NCBI GenBank assembly: GCA_018667855.1
Contig: JABIRL010000175.1
Coordinates: forward strand, 1 to 35,772
Direction of reading: 5' to 3'
Length of the DNA stretch: 35,772 nucleotides
Source: Rhodospirillaceae bacterium
Lineage (GTDB): Bacteria; Pseudomonadota; Alphaproteobacteria; GCA-2731375
The notes beneath the pieces were generated by a model that saw nothing but the letters and a program-made list of their open reading frames with translations, was not told the origin of the DNA and ran no database searches. The position numbers and the translations under genes were made by a program. Positions within the stretch are counted from its first letter, which is position 1, and each line of letters begins with the position of its first letter. This document shows, piece by piece, positions 1 to 8,416 of this stretch.

Positions 1-72
1 CCTGCCGTCGAAGGTAAAGGATAACGGGCGGCTCCGGTCGATCAAACCGCCGCCGGGCAGACGATAACTCAC
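1..72 (-). CDS. soxA: Sarcosine oxidase alpha subunit, N-terminal fragment (cut by window edge)
   Basis: Only the first 24 codons lie in the window. Reading the minus strand from a GTG at 72 gives a peptide that starts MSYRLPGGGLIDRSRPLSF and continues into TFDGR, the usual N-terminus of the alpha subunit of heterotetrameric sarcosine oxidase (a segment that leads into the 2Fe-2S/dinucleotide-binding region). The GTG overlaps the soxD stop codon by the GTGA arrangement, so the two are translationally coupled. The family oxidises sarcosine to glycine and passes the methyl group to tetrahydrofolate. The remainder of soxA, and soxG if present, should follow to the left of position 1. Confidence 0.85.
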   Translation of the reverse strand, partial: MSYRLPGGGLIDRSRPLSFTFDGR

Positions 73-338
73 GATCCACCCTCCGCCACGTCTCGGCAGC
101 CGTTGACCGCATGGCTGACCACATCGCGGCTGACCCGCAGCCAGCGCCGGCAACCATGGACGTGCTGCCATAGTTCCTCGTGGCCGCCTTTGGGGTTGTC
201 ACGCAGATAAAGGTATTCGATCCAGGTTTCGTCGTTGGATTCTTCAGGGACGGCTGGCCGGGAACCCTTGGCATCGCCGCCATAGCTGAATTCGCTTTCG
301 GCGCGTGGGCCGCAGTGGGGGCAGGGGATCAGGAACAT
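69..338 (-). CDS. soxD: Sarcosine oxidase delta subunit
   Basis: This 89-residue protein is the small zinc-binding subunit of heterotetrameric sarcosine oxidase. The start chosen is the ATG at 338, giving MFLIPCPHCGPR, which is where the family begins; an upstream in-frame ATG at 386 would add 16 residues that run back into soxB. The zinc ligands known in the family are visible: Cys6 and Cys9 in CPHCG, and the His and Cys of the HVHGCRRW motif in the C-terminal half. The YLYLRDNPKG segment is also typical. It lies 10 bases after soxB and overlaps soxA, matching the usual soxB-soxD-soxA order. The protein is cytoplasmic. Confidence 0.93.
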   Translation of the reverse strand: MFLIPCPHCGPRAESEFSYGGDAKGSRPAVPEESNDETWIEYLYLRDNPKGGHEELWQHVHGCRRWLRVSRDVVSHAVNGCRDVAEGGS

Positions 339-348
339 CGCATCACCC

Positions 349-1605
349 CTAATGCAGCCACGGATAGGGGCCGGCGCCCCTTTCATCCAGTACCCGGCCG
401 GTGTGAAAACGGTCCAGGTTCAAATCCGCATTCAGTGCATGGGGCTGTCCCGTTGCCATCGTGTGGGCGAAGACCCAGCCCGAGGCTGGCGTCGCCTTGA
501 AACCGCCGTAACACCAGCCCCCATTCAGGAACAGGCCCGGCACCGGCGTGGTGCCGATGATCGGGCTGCCGTCCATGGTCATGTCCATGATGCCGCCCCA
601 GGTCCGCAGAATTCGCAAGCGGCTGAATTGGGGGAACAACGCCACCAGGCAGGCCGCCACATGCTCGATGATGGCCAGATTGCCCCGCTGGGCATAGGAA
701 TTGTAGCCGTCGATATCGCCGCCCATGACCAGCTCGCCCTTGTCCGACTGGCTGACGTACAGGTGCGCCGCGCCGAATGTGATGACGGTATCCAGGCATG
801 GTTTTACCGGTTCGCTGACCATGGCCTGCAATACGTGCGACTCGATCGGCAGGCGCACGTCCGCCATGGCCGCCAGCTGGCTGGAATGGCCCGCCACCGC
901 CAACCCGACCCGGCGGCAGGCGATATAGCCCCGGCTGGTCTCCAGCCCCGCGACGCCGCGCTGATCCCGGCGGATGCCGGTAACCTCGCAGTTCTGGATG
1001 ATGTCCACGCCGCGCCGGTCCGCCGCCCTGGCATAGCCCCAGGCGACCGCATCATGGCGCGCCGTGCCGCCGCGCCGCTGCAACAAGCCGCCTTCGACGG
1101 GGAAACGGGCTGTTTTCGATATATCCAATTCCGGGCAGAAGGCCGCGACGTCGTCGCGGTTCAGCAACTCGGCATCGACGCCGTTCAAGCGCATGGCATT
1201 GCCCCGGCGGCGGAAGGTTTCCAACTGGCCCTTGGAATGGGCCAGATTAAGCACCCCCCGTTGCGAGAACATGACGTTGAAGTTCAGGTCCTGACTTAGG
1301 CCTTCCCACAGCTTCATGCCGTGTTCATAAAATTTCGCGTTGGCGTCGAGCAGATAGTTGGAGCGCACGATGGTGGTATTCCGCCCCGTATTGCCGCCCC
1401 CGATCCAACCCTTTTCCAGTACCGCGATGTTGGTGAAGCCGTGGTTCTTGGCTAGATAATAGGCGCTGGCCAGGCCGTGGCCGCCGCCGCCCACGATGAT
1501 GGCGTCATATTCGGCCTTTGGTTCTGGGTCGCGCCAGGCCGGCTTCCAGCCCTTATGGCCGCCCAAGCCATGACGGAACAGGTTAGCCAGGGAGTACGAG
1601 CTCAC
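349..1605 (-). CDS. soxB: Sarcosine oxidase beta subunit
   Basis: This 418-residue flavoprotein subunit carries the site where sarcosine is oxidised. A dinucleotide-binding loop (IIVGGGGHG, about residues 37-44) binds FAD. The RRGGTARHDAVAW segment holds His184, which aligns with the histidine that carries covalent FMN in characterised beta subunits. The N-terminal LFRHGLGGHKGWKPAWRDPEPK stretch is diagnostic of this subunit rather than of the monomeric sarcosine oxidase. Length is normal for the family (about 405-420). The start is a GTG at 1605, eight bases after the FAD-linked oxidase stop, so the two genes are probably cotranscribed. No strong Shine-Dalgarno sequence is visible at the GTG. 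Confidence 0.93.
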   Translation of the reverse strand: MSSYSLANLFRHGLGGHKGWKPAWRDPEPKAEYDAIIVGGGGHGLASAYYLAKNHGFTNIAVLEKGWIGGGNTGRNTTIVRSNYLLDANAKFYEHGMKLWEGLSQDLNFNVMFSQRGVLNLAHSKGQLETFRRRGNAMRLNGVDAELLNRDDVAAFCPELDISKTARFPVEGGLLQRRGGTARHDAVAWGYARAADRRGVDIIQNCEVTGIRRDQRGVAGLETSRGYIACRRVGLAVAGHSSQLAAMADVRLPIESHVLQAMVSEPVKPCLDTVITFGAAHLYVSQSDKGELVMGGDIDGYNSYAQRGNLAIIEHVAACLVALFPQFSRLRILRTWGGIMDMTMDGSPIIGTTPVPGLFLNGGWCYGGFKATPASGWVFAHTMATGQPHALNADLNLDRFHTGRVLDERGAGPYPWLH

Positions 1606-1613
1606 TTAACGGC

Positions 1614-2993
1614 TCACGAAAAGATCTTGCCGGGATTGAGGATATTGTTGGGGTCCATCATGCCCTTCAACTGCTTCATCAAGGCGATTTCCGCCGGGCT
1701 GCGGGAGACCTCCAGATAATCCTTTTTCAATAGGCCGATGCCGTGTTCGGCAGAGACGGAGCCGCCCCGGCTGGCCAGGGGGTGATAGACCGAGTCGTTG
1801 ACCAGCTTTTTGGCATTGTCACCCGCTTCGCCGACCGCATAGACGATATGTAGATTGCCATCGCCAAGATGACCAAATACGGCTCGCTTGCGTTCAGGCC
1901 ATTCAGCCACGATTGGCACATCGATCTCATCCAGATAGTCCGGCATGGAGGCGATGGGCAGACCCACATCGAACCCGATGGTGGGGCCCCAGGTACGCAG
2001 ACTTTCCACATCATCCCGCAAGGCCCACATGGCCTGACGCTCGCCCTCGGATTTGGCGATCACCGCATCAACCATCAGGCCATCATCCATGGCCGCCGCC
2101 AGCATATTCTCAAACCGCTCGCCGTCGGTGTCCGGTTCGCCTCCCATCACTTCCATAAGGACATAAAAAGGATACTCGTCCGACAAAGGTTGCGCGGCGC
2201 CGTCACGGGAGGTCACCAGCTTGAAATAGTCCTGCCACATCACCTCGAATGCCGAGAGGCACCCGCCCGAGCGGCCATTGCAGAAATTCAACAGCTTTGG
2301 CAGCTTTTCGAAGCTATCCAGGGCCAGATACGCCGTCTGCTGGCTGGCCGGTTTCGGGCGCAGGCGCAGCACCAGGCGCGTCACCACACCCAAGGTGCCC
2401 TCACTGCCGATGAACATATGCTTCAGGTTATAGCCAGCGTTGTCCTTGATGATCTTGCCCAGGGCACTCAGCACCGTGCCGTCCGCCTGTACTGCTTCCA
2501 GGCCCAACACCATGTCCCGCGCCATGCCGTAGCGTACGACGCGGTTGCCGCCCGCGTTGGTGGAAATGTTGCCGCCCAGGGTGGCCGAACCGCGCCCGCC
2601 CAGATCCAGGGGAAAGAAAAATCCGGCTTCCTCGGCTGCTTCCTGCACGGTTTGCAGGGTGACGCCGGTTTGAACCGTCATGGTGGACGATGCGGGATCG
2701 ATCTCCTCAATCTCGCGCATGCGTTCCAGGCTTAGAATAACCTCGTCTTCGCCGGCGATATTGCCATCGACCAGGCCGGTTAAACCGCCATGGCTGACCA
2801 CGGCCTGGCCATTGTCGTTGCATAATTTAAGAACAGCCGAGACTTCCTCGGTGTTGGCTGGCCGCACCAGTACCTTGGCATCCAAGGTCTTGTCGGGATT
2901 TCGGTAGCCGGCCGACCGTCCCGATAATTCTTCCTTCAGGATCAGACCACGGTCGCCCACGATGTCCCGCAATTGCGCAATGAAATCAGCCAT
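1614..2993 (-). CDS. FAD-linked oxidase, D-2-hydroxyacid dehydrogenase type (GlcD/D-LDH family)
   Basis: The 459-residue protein has the two-domain layout of FAD-linked oxidases of the vanillyl-alcohol oxidase superfamily. The N-terminal PCMH FAD-binding fold shows SHGGLTGLVDG near residue 67 and the pyrophosphate-binding GGRGSATLGGNISTNAGG loop. The C-terminal substrate/cap domain shows GHLGDGNLH, in which the histidines bind the active-site metal, and ends with SAEHGIGLLKK and NPNNILNPGKIF-like motifs. Relatives oxidise D-lactate, D-2-hydroxyglutarate or glycolate; the substrate cannot be settled here. It is the first gene of the sarcosine oxidase run, which hints at a shared catabolic role but does not prove one. 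A weak hairpin (arms atcgcca/tggcgat, 3057-3077) lies upstream at the end of the next gene. Confidence 0.88.
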   Translation of the reverse strand: MADFIAQLRDIVGDRGLILKEELSGRSAGYRNPDKTLDAKVLVRPANTEEVSAVLKLCNDNGQAVVSHGGLTGLVDGNIAGEDEVILSLERMREIEEIDPASSTMTVQTGVTLQTVQEAAEEAGFFFPLDLGGRGSATLGGNISTNAGGNRVVRYGMARDMVLGLEAVQADGTVLSALGKIIKDNAGYNLKHMFIGSEGTLGVVTRLVLRLRPKPASQQTAYLALDSFEKLPKLLNFCNGRSGGCLSAFEVMWQDYFKLVTSRDGAAQPLSDEYPFYVLMEVMGGEPDTDGERFENMLAAAMDDGLMVDAVIAKSEGERQAMWALRDDVESLRTWGPTIGFDVGLPIASMPDYLDEIDVPIVAEWPERKRAVFGHLGDGNLHIVYAVGEAGDNAKKLVNDSVYHPLASRGGSVSAEHGIGLLKKDYLEVSRSPAEIALMKQLKGMMDPNNILNPGKIFS

Positions 2994-3076
2994 GACGTAA
3001 CGATAATCCCCAAAACAAATGAACGTTCCAGAGACAGTTTACGCTGGCTGACGGCAATCGCCAATAACCCTGGCGA

Positions 3077-3340
3077 TTAACCGCCGCCGATACGTGGTTT
3101 ACCGGTTTCGCTGGGTCCGAAGGCTTTGATCAGGACGGCGCTGCTTTCCTCCGCCAGCGCGACGCTATCGGTCAGCATGGCCATTATTTTAACATCATTG
3201 GCCAGAACTCTGCGGGCTTCCGGTCGATCATCATCGACAATCAATGCGGCGCGTTTGACAAGGTCGCTGCGCACCATGGCCAGCACATCCTCCAGACGGT
3301 GGCCGTCGGGATTATCGTCGGTTGCCAGAAAATGGGTCAT
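3077..3340 (-). CDS. Small conserved-looking protein of unknown function
   Basis: The 87-residue protein begins at an ATG at 3340 preceded by a good GGGAG ribosome-binding site. It is acidic to neutral and largely helical in appearance, with no signal peptide or membrane segment, and ends in a Gly-rich tail. Middle residues read as an amphipathic helix (RLEDVLAMVRSDLVKRAALI). I do not recognise the family. It lies 61 bases after the lipoprotein hydrolase on the same strand; that spacer holds a perfect 12-bp palindrome (atgaccggtcat, 3367-3378) that could be a protein-binding site for this gene's own promoter. A longer open frame continues to 3616 but overlaps the hydrolase and is not believable. 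Confidence 0.6.
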   Translation of the reverse strand: MTHFLATDDNPDGHRLEDVLAMVRSDLVKRAALIVDDDRPEARRVLANDVKIMAMLTDSVALAEESSAVLIKAFGPSETGKPRIGGG

Positions 3341-3401
3341 TATCTCTATCTCCCACCGATCACATGATGACCGGTCATATCCCATCGGGGTTAATAAGCG
3401 C

Positions 3402-4370
3402 TTACCGATCCTGCAACGTACCCGATGGCAGCGGCGCGTCGTGATCCTGGATCCAGGCCGCGATGTCTCGCCAGACGACTTCCGCCTGCAGATCCCTGAG
3501 CAACATGTGCCAGCCCTCGGGATAGAGCGCGAAACTCGGCGCCGTCGGTAGGCGTCGTACAGTGTCATGTACCGGTCCGGCGGGGACGATTTCATCGCGT
3601 TTGCCGTACAGCACAAGGGTGGGCTGCTTCAGATCCGGCGCCGCGTCATAGGCACGGCCCATAAGCTGGGTTACGCCATAGACCGCATCAATGCGGGTAT
3701 GGCGGATCACCAGTTTGTCCCGGCCCAGGGCGCGGAGCATGGGAATATTGTCGGTGGCCCGGCGGCGAAAGCCGCTTCCCGTGTCGGTGTTCCACGGCAT
3801 GACATGCGTGGACAACCACAGGCTGAAGCGCAACATGGGATGCATGGACTTGCCGCCCCACAGACCGGGCGCCACCAGGATGACGCCGGCGACTTCGTTT
3901 GCGGGCAGTTCCGACATGGCCAGCACGGCGACGGCCGCGCCCATGCTTTCGCCCAATACATACAGGGGCCGGTCGGGGTGACGCTTCGCGATCAAGTCCA
4001 AAATCGCGCGGGCGTCCGCCGCCATGGCCGCCGATCCGCCCCAGATCCGGGCCTGGGGCGAGGCGCCGAAACCACGTTGATCATAGGAATAGGTCGTGAT
4101 GCCGTGCCCCGCCCACCAGACGGCCGGCTCGTCGAAATAGTTGCTGTACATGTTGAAGCCATGCAGGGCGAGCATTACCGCATTTTCCTTACCCTTGGCC
4201 GGCCAGATTCTAAGCGGTAGTTTCCTGCCGTCCTCGGTCACGAAGTTGCCGCTCTCGATTATCGGCGCCATCAAGTCGGGGCGGAATTCCTGCACCCGCG
4301 GACTACAGGCGCCAAGCAAGACAAGAGCACACAAAAGAGTGGCGAATGCCGTAAGATGGCGGGAAATCAT
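3402..4370 (-). CDS. Lipoprotein alpha/beta hydrolase (monoglyceride-lipase-like)
   Basis: The protein has 322 residues from the ATG at 4370. It opens with a lipoprotein signal peptide: MISRH, a hydrophobic core, and a lipobox LGAC with Cys22 as the lipidation site, so it is probably membrane-anchored and periplasm-facing. The body is a serine hydrolase of the Hydrolase_4 (monoacylglycerol lipase) type: an LALHGF oxyanion motif, nucleophile elbow GESMG, an Asp in YGKRDEIVP, and the catalytic His in EGWHML. A lipid or ester substrate is likely but unproven. The open frame continues upstream to 5216 antisense to the nitroreductase; the lipobox decides the start. No Shine-Dalgarno is visible before this ATG because the 21-base gap to the divergent gene carries that gene's own site. 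Confidence 0.85.
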   Translation of the reverse strand: MISRHLTAFATLLCALVLLGACSPRVQEFRPDLMAPIIESGNFVTEDGRKLPLRIWPAKGKENAVMLALHGFNMYSNYFDEPAVWWAGHGITTYSYDQRGFGASPQARIWGGSAAMAADARAILDLIAKRHPDRPLYVLGESMGAAVAVLAMSELPANEVAGVILVAPGLWGGKSMHPMLRFSLWLSTHVMPWNTDTGSGFRRRATDNIPMLRALGRDKLVIRHTRIDAVYGVTQLMGRAYDAAPDLKQPTLVLYGKRDEIVPAGPVHDTVRRLPTAPSFALYPEGWHMLLRDLQAEVVWRDIAAWIQDHDAPLPSGTLQDR

Positions 4371-4391
4371 TGATCGGGAGGTAAAGTCGAT

Positions 4392-5234
4392 ATGAGCAAA
4401 CTGTCGGAACTTGCGGCACAGCGTTTCGGGATGGCATTGGATGTCGCGGAGGTGGCGGAAGATGCTCCGGGCGCGGAGGTCCTTGCCGCGCTGCTGTCCC
4501 ATCGCACCCACCGGCGGTTTCTCGATACGCCCGTGGCGGAGGATACCCTGAACCTGTTGTACGCCTGCGCCTTGTCGGCGCCGGCCAAATCCGATTTGCA
4601 ACAGGTCGCCATTATCCGGGTGCGCGATGCGGCCAAGCGCCAGGCGATCGCCGATTTGATGCCCGATATGGCTTGGATTGGCACCTGTCCCGTGTTTTTG
4701 CTGTTTTGCGGCGATAGCCGGCGCATTCGCAGATTGTGCGAGTTGCGCGGTCACACCTTCGCGAACAATCATCTGGACGCCTTTCTGAACGCGGCGGCGG
4801 ATACGGCCCTGGTCATGCAAAATTTCATCACCGCAGCCCAGGCCGCCGGCCTGGGCTGTTGCCCGATCTCGGTGGTGCGCAACCACATAAACGCCATCGC
4901 CGAAATCACGGCCTTGCCAGAGCATGTATTCCCGGTTGCCGGCATGTGCCTCGGTCATCCTTCCCACGCCGGTTTCGTCTCGACCCGGTTGCCGCCGGAA
5001 ATGATCGTACATGACGATCAATATGACGATAGCCAGCTGCCCACGCAAATTGATGCCTATGACCAGCGGCGCAACGGCATTTATACAATTCCACCGGAAA
5101 AGTACCGGATGACGGCGGAACATGGCAGTCCTGATTTCTATGGTTGGTCGGAGGATAAGACCCGGCAGGTTTCCGTGCGGGAACGTGAAGATCTGGCGGA
5201 ATATCTTCGCCGCCATGGCTTCAGCCTGGATTGA
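4392..5234 (+). CDS. Nitroreductase-family FMN oxidoreductase
   Basis: This 280-residue protein is an NAD(P)H-dependent flavin oxidoreductase of the nitroreductase superfamily, closest in style to the NfsA/FRP branch. The FMN-phosphate-binding SHRTHRRF motif sits near residues 36-43, followed by SAPAKSDLQQ, and the conserved GLGCCPISVVRN and VFPVAGMCLGHP segments bind FMN and form the dimer. The C-terminal arm (residues 225-280) is typical of the larger NfsA-like members. Substrates of the family include nitroaromatics, quinones and free flavins; the physiological one is unknown. A strong GGGAGGT ribosome-binding site ends 10 bases before the ATG. It is divergent from the lipoprotein hydrolase with only 21 bases between the start codons. 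Confidence 0.88.
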   Translation: MSKLSELAAQRFGMALDVAEVAEDAPGAEVLAALLSHRTHRRFLDTPVAEDTLNLLYACALSAPAKSDLQQVAIIRVRDAAKRQAIADLMPDMAWIGTCPVFLLFCGDSRRIRRLCELRGHTFANNHLDAFLNAAADTALVMQNFITAAQAAGLGCCPISVVRNHINAIAEITALPEHVFPVAGMCLGHPSHAGFVSTRLPPEMIVHDDQYDDSQLPTQIDAYDQRRNGIYTIPPEKYRMTAEHGSPDFYGWSEDKTRQVSVREREDLAEYLRRHGFSLD

Positions 5235-5264
5235 CCCCGATTGATAGCGGACTGATAGCGAACG

Positions 5265-5846
5265 TCAAATCAGCTCGCGCACCCGCCGGCGAAGTGCGGG
5301 AAGAACCTCCGCGTCGAACCAGGGATTGCGTTTTTGCCAACCTACCGTGCGCCAGGACGGATGCGGCAGCGGCATGAATTCCGGCGCATGGTCGCGCCAG
5401 GCCCGCACGGTTTCGGTCAGGTTTCGAGCTCTTTTCGAGCCAAGGAAGCGTTTTTGACTGTAAGCGCCCGCCAACACGGTCATTTCAATATTGGGCAGGT
5501 GTTCCAATAACGGGGGATGCCAGGTTGGCGCGCATTCGGGCCGGGGCGGCTTATCGCCGCCCTTGGGCAGACGGCCAGGATAACAAAACCCCATGGGTAT
5601 GATGGCCACTTTATTTTGATCGTAAAACGTATCCTTGTCGATATTCAGCCAAAGTCGCAAGCGATCACCGCTGGGATCGTCCCATGGAATGCCGCTGGCA
5701 TGGACCTTGGTGCCCGGCGCCTGGCCCACGATTAACAATCGCGCCGAAACTCGTGCACGCAACACTGGTCGGGCGCCAAGGGGCAGGTGCTCTTCACACA
5801 GGCGGCACTGCCGGATTTCAGCCAGTAATTTTTCCAGATTACCCAT
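5265..5846 (-). CDS. Uracil-DNA glycosylase family protein, probable 4Fe-4S type
   Basis: The protein has 193 residues from the ATG at 5846; a TTG at 5855 would add three residues. Motif A is GQAPG (residues 40-44) and the distal motif is PHPS, the two catalytic and DNA-intercalating signatures of the UDG superfamily. Four cysteines, Cys14, Cys17, Cys87 and Cys104, have the C-x2-C ... C-x16-C pattern close to that of family 4 (4Fe-4S) enzymes, which supports both the start choice and an iron-sulfur cluster. It would remove uracil from DNA in base excision repair. The GIPWDDPSGDRLRLWL segment marks a subgroup that is widespread but little studied. It stands alone, convergent with the nitroreductase. 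Confidence 0.85.
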   Translation of the reverse strand: MGNLEKLLAEIRQCRLCEEHLPLGARPVLRARVSARLLIVGQAPGTKVHASGIPWDDPSGDRLRLWLNIDKDTFYDQNKVAIIPMGFCYPGRLPKGGDKPPRPECAPTWHPPLLEHLPNIEMTVLAGAYSQKRFLGSKRARNLTETVRAWRDHAPEFMPLPHPSWRTVGWQKRNPWFDAEVLPALRRRVRELI

Positions 5847-6018
5847 CGCCGCCAAGTTCCCGGTTCGATTTATCCCATGCCTGGGACGCCAAATTGTTAG
5901 GAAATATTAACCATACGTTAACTTCAACCCATTACTGGTAAACGAGGCCGATTTTCACCAGTTGGCGGCGAACAGTGCCGGCCGCCCTTCAATCAGTTTA
6001 GGCCGCGTTGGCATCGCT
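5847..6018. other. Divergent intergenic region with no gene
   Basis: This gap separates the minus-strand glycosylase from the plus-strand histidine kinase and must hold both promoters. It is noticeably AT-richer than its surroundings around 5895-5940. A TTG at 5962 opens the histidine kinase frame with 19 extra residues, preceded by a weak GAGG at 5944-5947. No convincing repeat, terminator or RNA gene is visible. Confidence 0.4.
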
Positions 6019-8127
6019 ATGAAAGCGAAGGGAATCGCAGCGTTGGAGACCATGCTTTTGACATTTGGTATCATGGGTGTTTTCACCCTGGTTGCCGTGT
6101 CCGTCGTGGTTTTCCTGAACCTGCGGTCTGCCACCGGATCAGGGCCTGACATCTGGCGAGACGTGGAAATCGTCGAGGCGCTGCCCATCGCGGTGGTCTA
6201 TTTTGATGCGAATGACCGTTTGCGGCAGGTCAATGATATGTTGTTGCAGTTGATGCCCACGGTGCATGGCCTCAATCACCAGAGTATTTGCCGCCTGGAT
6301 TTTTTCCGCGCGCTGTCGGAAGCGGGTATCTTTGTCGATGCGTTGGACCGTGTAGAGGAATTCCTGGCGGACGTGTCGGAGCGGTCTCGGCCGCCTCGCG
6401 TGGAGTGGGAAGTCAGCCTGACCGATGGGCGCAGTCTGCATATCTCGGAAAGAACCACCGAAAACGGCGGGCGGCTGATCGTTTGCGCTGATATCACCAC
6501 CCAGAAACAGCAAAGCTGGGCTTTGGACGAAAAATCAGAACTGTTGCATGCCTCATTGGAAAGTATTGATCAGGGCGTCGTGGTTTATGGCGCCGATGGC
6601 GGTATGTTGACCTGGAACCAGCGTTACTTCGAATTGCTTGGCGTCACTCCCGAGGTGGCCAAGGTTGGCTTGTCCGTGGAGACGATGTGTAGCTACCTGG
6701 GCGAAGCCGGCGTTTTCCAGGATAACAGCCCGGACTATATTTCCCGCCGGGCGAAAGAGATTTTGGCGTGCGAGCCGCCGCAACATGAAATGACGCGGCG
6801 CGACGGGCGGACACTGGATGTGCGGCGCAATTCAATGCCCGACGGCGGTGTCTCCATAACCATCACCGATGTGACGGCCTTGAGGCAGGATCAGGAAGAC
6901 TTGCAGCGGCGATCAACGGAGCTGGAGGAAATTTTCGCAAATCTGCACGTGGGTATCGCTTTTGCCGACGGTGAAGGCGATATCGTCGCCATGAACGAGA
7001 TGTTATTGGAGTTGCAGGGACTCGACCCCGAGCAAGTTACGCAATGCCGTAGCTTGCGTGATGTCATGCGGCTGAACGCCCAGAATGGGGAATTTGGACC
7101 CGGTGACATCGATGAACTGGTTGAAACACACATCAGTTTTGCCTTCGGCAAAATGCCGAACACATATCAGCGTATCCGACCCAATGGCCAAATTCTAGAA
7201 TTCCGCACTTTCGCCATGCCCAGCGGCGGCGTACTGGCCGTTTGTCAGGATATCACCGCGCAACAGCGATCAGAACAGGCGCTGCGGGTCGCCAAGGAGC
7301 AGGCGGAACTCGCGAACCGGGCGAAATCGGAATTCCTGGCCAATACCTCCCATGAGTTGCGTACGCCCCTGAACGCTATTATCGGCTTTTCGGAAATTCT
7401 CAGAGGTGAGCTTTTCGGGCCGCTCAGTTCGCCGAAGTATCTGGAATATTCTCAAGATATCAACGATAGCGGCCAGCATCTTTTGTCCATCATCAATGAC
7501 TTGCTTGATTTGGCCAAGGTCGAGGCCGGCCATTTCGAATTGTCTGAAGAGCATTTCCAGCTTTCCGACGCGGTAGCGGCGACATCGCGGCTGACCCGTG
7601 AGCGGGCCCACCAGGGCCGTGTAAAGGTGGTAAGCGAAATGGACCACGGTATTGATCTGATCAACGCCGATCAACGGGCCTTGAAACAGATCGTGCTCAA
7701 TTTATTGACCAATGCGATCAAATTTACGCCTGAAGGCGGCCAGGTCACCATCGGCACCAGCCCCGGCCGGGACCCTAAAACCGGTAAGGATTGTATTGAA
7801 CTATGGGTTACCGACACGGGAATTGGTATGAAGGCGGAAGATATTCCCATGGCCCTTACGCCGTTCGCGCAGCTGGAGGGTTCATTTACACGTAAGTTCG
7901 AGGGCACGGGACTGGGTTTGCCCTTGGCCCGCCATTTATGCGAGCTGCATGGCGGCAGCCTGGCGATCGAGTCCGTTCTCGGGCAAGGCACGACGGTAAC
8001 GGTGCGATTGCCGGGTGATCGTCTGCTGGGCAGCAACGACGATGCCCGCCAGGAGCTGGTCGCGGCGACCGGCCCGACGGGACCACAGGGTGAATTGTTC
8101 GAGATGGCGCAATCTGCGTCCAATTGA
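6019..8127 (+). CDS. Membrane sensor histidine kinase with three PAS domains
   Basis: The protein has 702 residues from the ATG at 6019; a TTG at 5962 would add 19. One membrane segment (about residues 13-35) is followed by three PAS-like units starting near [36 protein letters not shown] and [18 protein letters not shown] coiled linker leads to a HisKA domain with the phospho-acceptor in [16 protein letters not shown]. The ATPase domain has an N box ([13 protein letters not shown]), G1 (DTGIGM), an F-box-like FAQLEG and G2 (GTGLGL). The HisKA sequence, including LFGPL and [11 protein letters not shown], is of the PleC/DivJ type known in alphaproteobacteria to act with single-domain regulators such as DivK. 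There is no receiver domain and no response regulator gene nearby, so its partner lies elsewhere. The PAS units suggest sensing of a cytoplasmic cofactor or redox signal. Confidence 0.9.
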   Translation: MKAKGIAALETMLLTFGIMGVFTLVAVSVVVFLNLRSATGSGPDIWRDVEIVEALPIAVVYFDANDRLRQVNDMLLQLMPTVHGLNHQSICRLDFFRALSEAGIFVDALDRVEEFLADVSERSRPPRVEWEVSLTDGRSLHISERTTENGGRLIVCADITTQKQQSWALDEKSELLHASLESIDQGVVVYGADGGMLTWNQRYFELLGVTPEVAKVGLSVETMCSYLGEAGVFQDNSPDYISRRAKEILACEPPQHEMTRRDGRTLDVRRNSMPDGGVSITITDVTALRQDQEDLQRRSTELEEIFANLHVGIAFADGEGDIVAMNEMLLELQGLDPEQVTQCRSLRDVMRLNAQNGEFGPGDIDELVETHISFAFGKMPNTYQRIRPNGQILEFRTFAMPSGGVLAVCQDITAQQRSEQALRVAKEQAELANRAKSEFLANTSHELRTPLNAIIGFSEILRGELFGPLSSPKYLEYSQDINDSGQHLLSIINDLLDLAKVEAGHFELSEEHFQLSDAVAATSRLTRERAHQGRVKVVSEMDHGIDLINADQRALKQIVLNLLTNAIKFTPEGGQVTIGTSPGRDPKTGKDCIELWVTDTGIGMKAEDIPMALTPFAQLEGSFTRKFEGTGLGLPLARHLCELHGGSLAIESVLGQGTTVTVRLPGDRLLGSNDDARQELVAATGPTGPQGELFEMAQSASN

Positions 8128-8150
8128 ACACCGATTAGCCGCGACATGCT

Positions 8151-8318
8151 CTAATCACCGCGAAAACGGGGTGAGCGTTTTTCAACGAACGCCCGCATTG
8201 CTTCGGCCCGATCATTGGATGCAGAACAGCTGGCGTAAGCCGCGATTTCCTTGATATCCGCGCCGGCGACAAAGGTGCGGTCACCGGCGCCCTTAATGAC
8301 AACGACCCGTATGCCTTG
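8151..8318 (-). pseudogene. Enoyl-CoA hydratase remnant with internal deletion
   Basis: The frame reads IRVVVIKGAGDRTFVAGADI, the first conserved strand and oxyanion-hole segment of a crotonase-fold enoyl-CoA hydratase, and within about a dozen residues runs into EAMRAFVEKRSPRFRGD, which matches the extreme C-terminus of the same family, before stopping at 8151. About 150 residues of the catalytic core, including the second half of the active site, are missing between the two, and the N-terminal strands before IRVVV are not recognisable. The gene has been reduced by at least one internal deletion. It lies between the histidine kinase and the thioesterase, the latter being a plausible former partner in acyl-CoA metabolism. 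Confidence 0.75.
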
Positions 8319-8416
8319 CCAGCTTGGCGTTGTATTTGATATTAGCAGGCAATCGCGGGGCTGCGAGAGTGCCGCATTATAAGCTTTGTACGCTTTGTAA
8401 AAAGGGGCGCTTGCGC

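Noticed and set aside
352-1299. 315-codon open frame on the plus strand
   Set aside because: It is antisense to soxB, which has full family motifs; the translated product has no recognisable domain and is a shadow of GC-rich codon use.
4371-5216. Long N-terminal extension of the lipoprotein hydrolase frame
   Set aside because: The lipobox at Cys22 from the ATG at 4370 fixes the start, and the extension is antisense to the nitroreductase.
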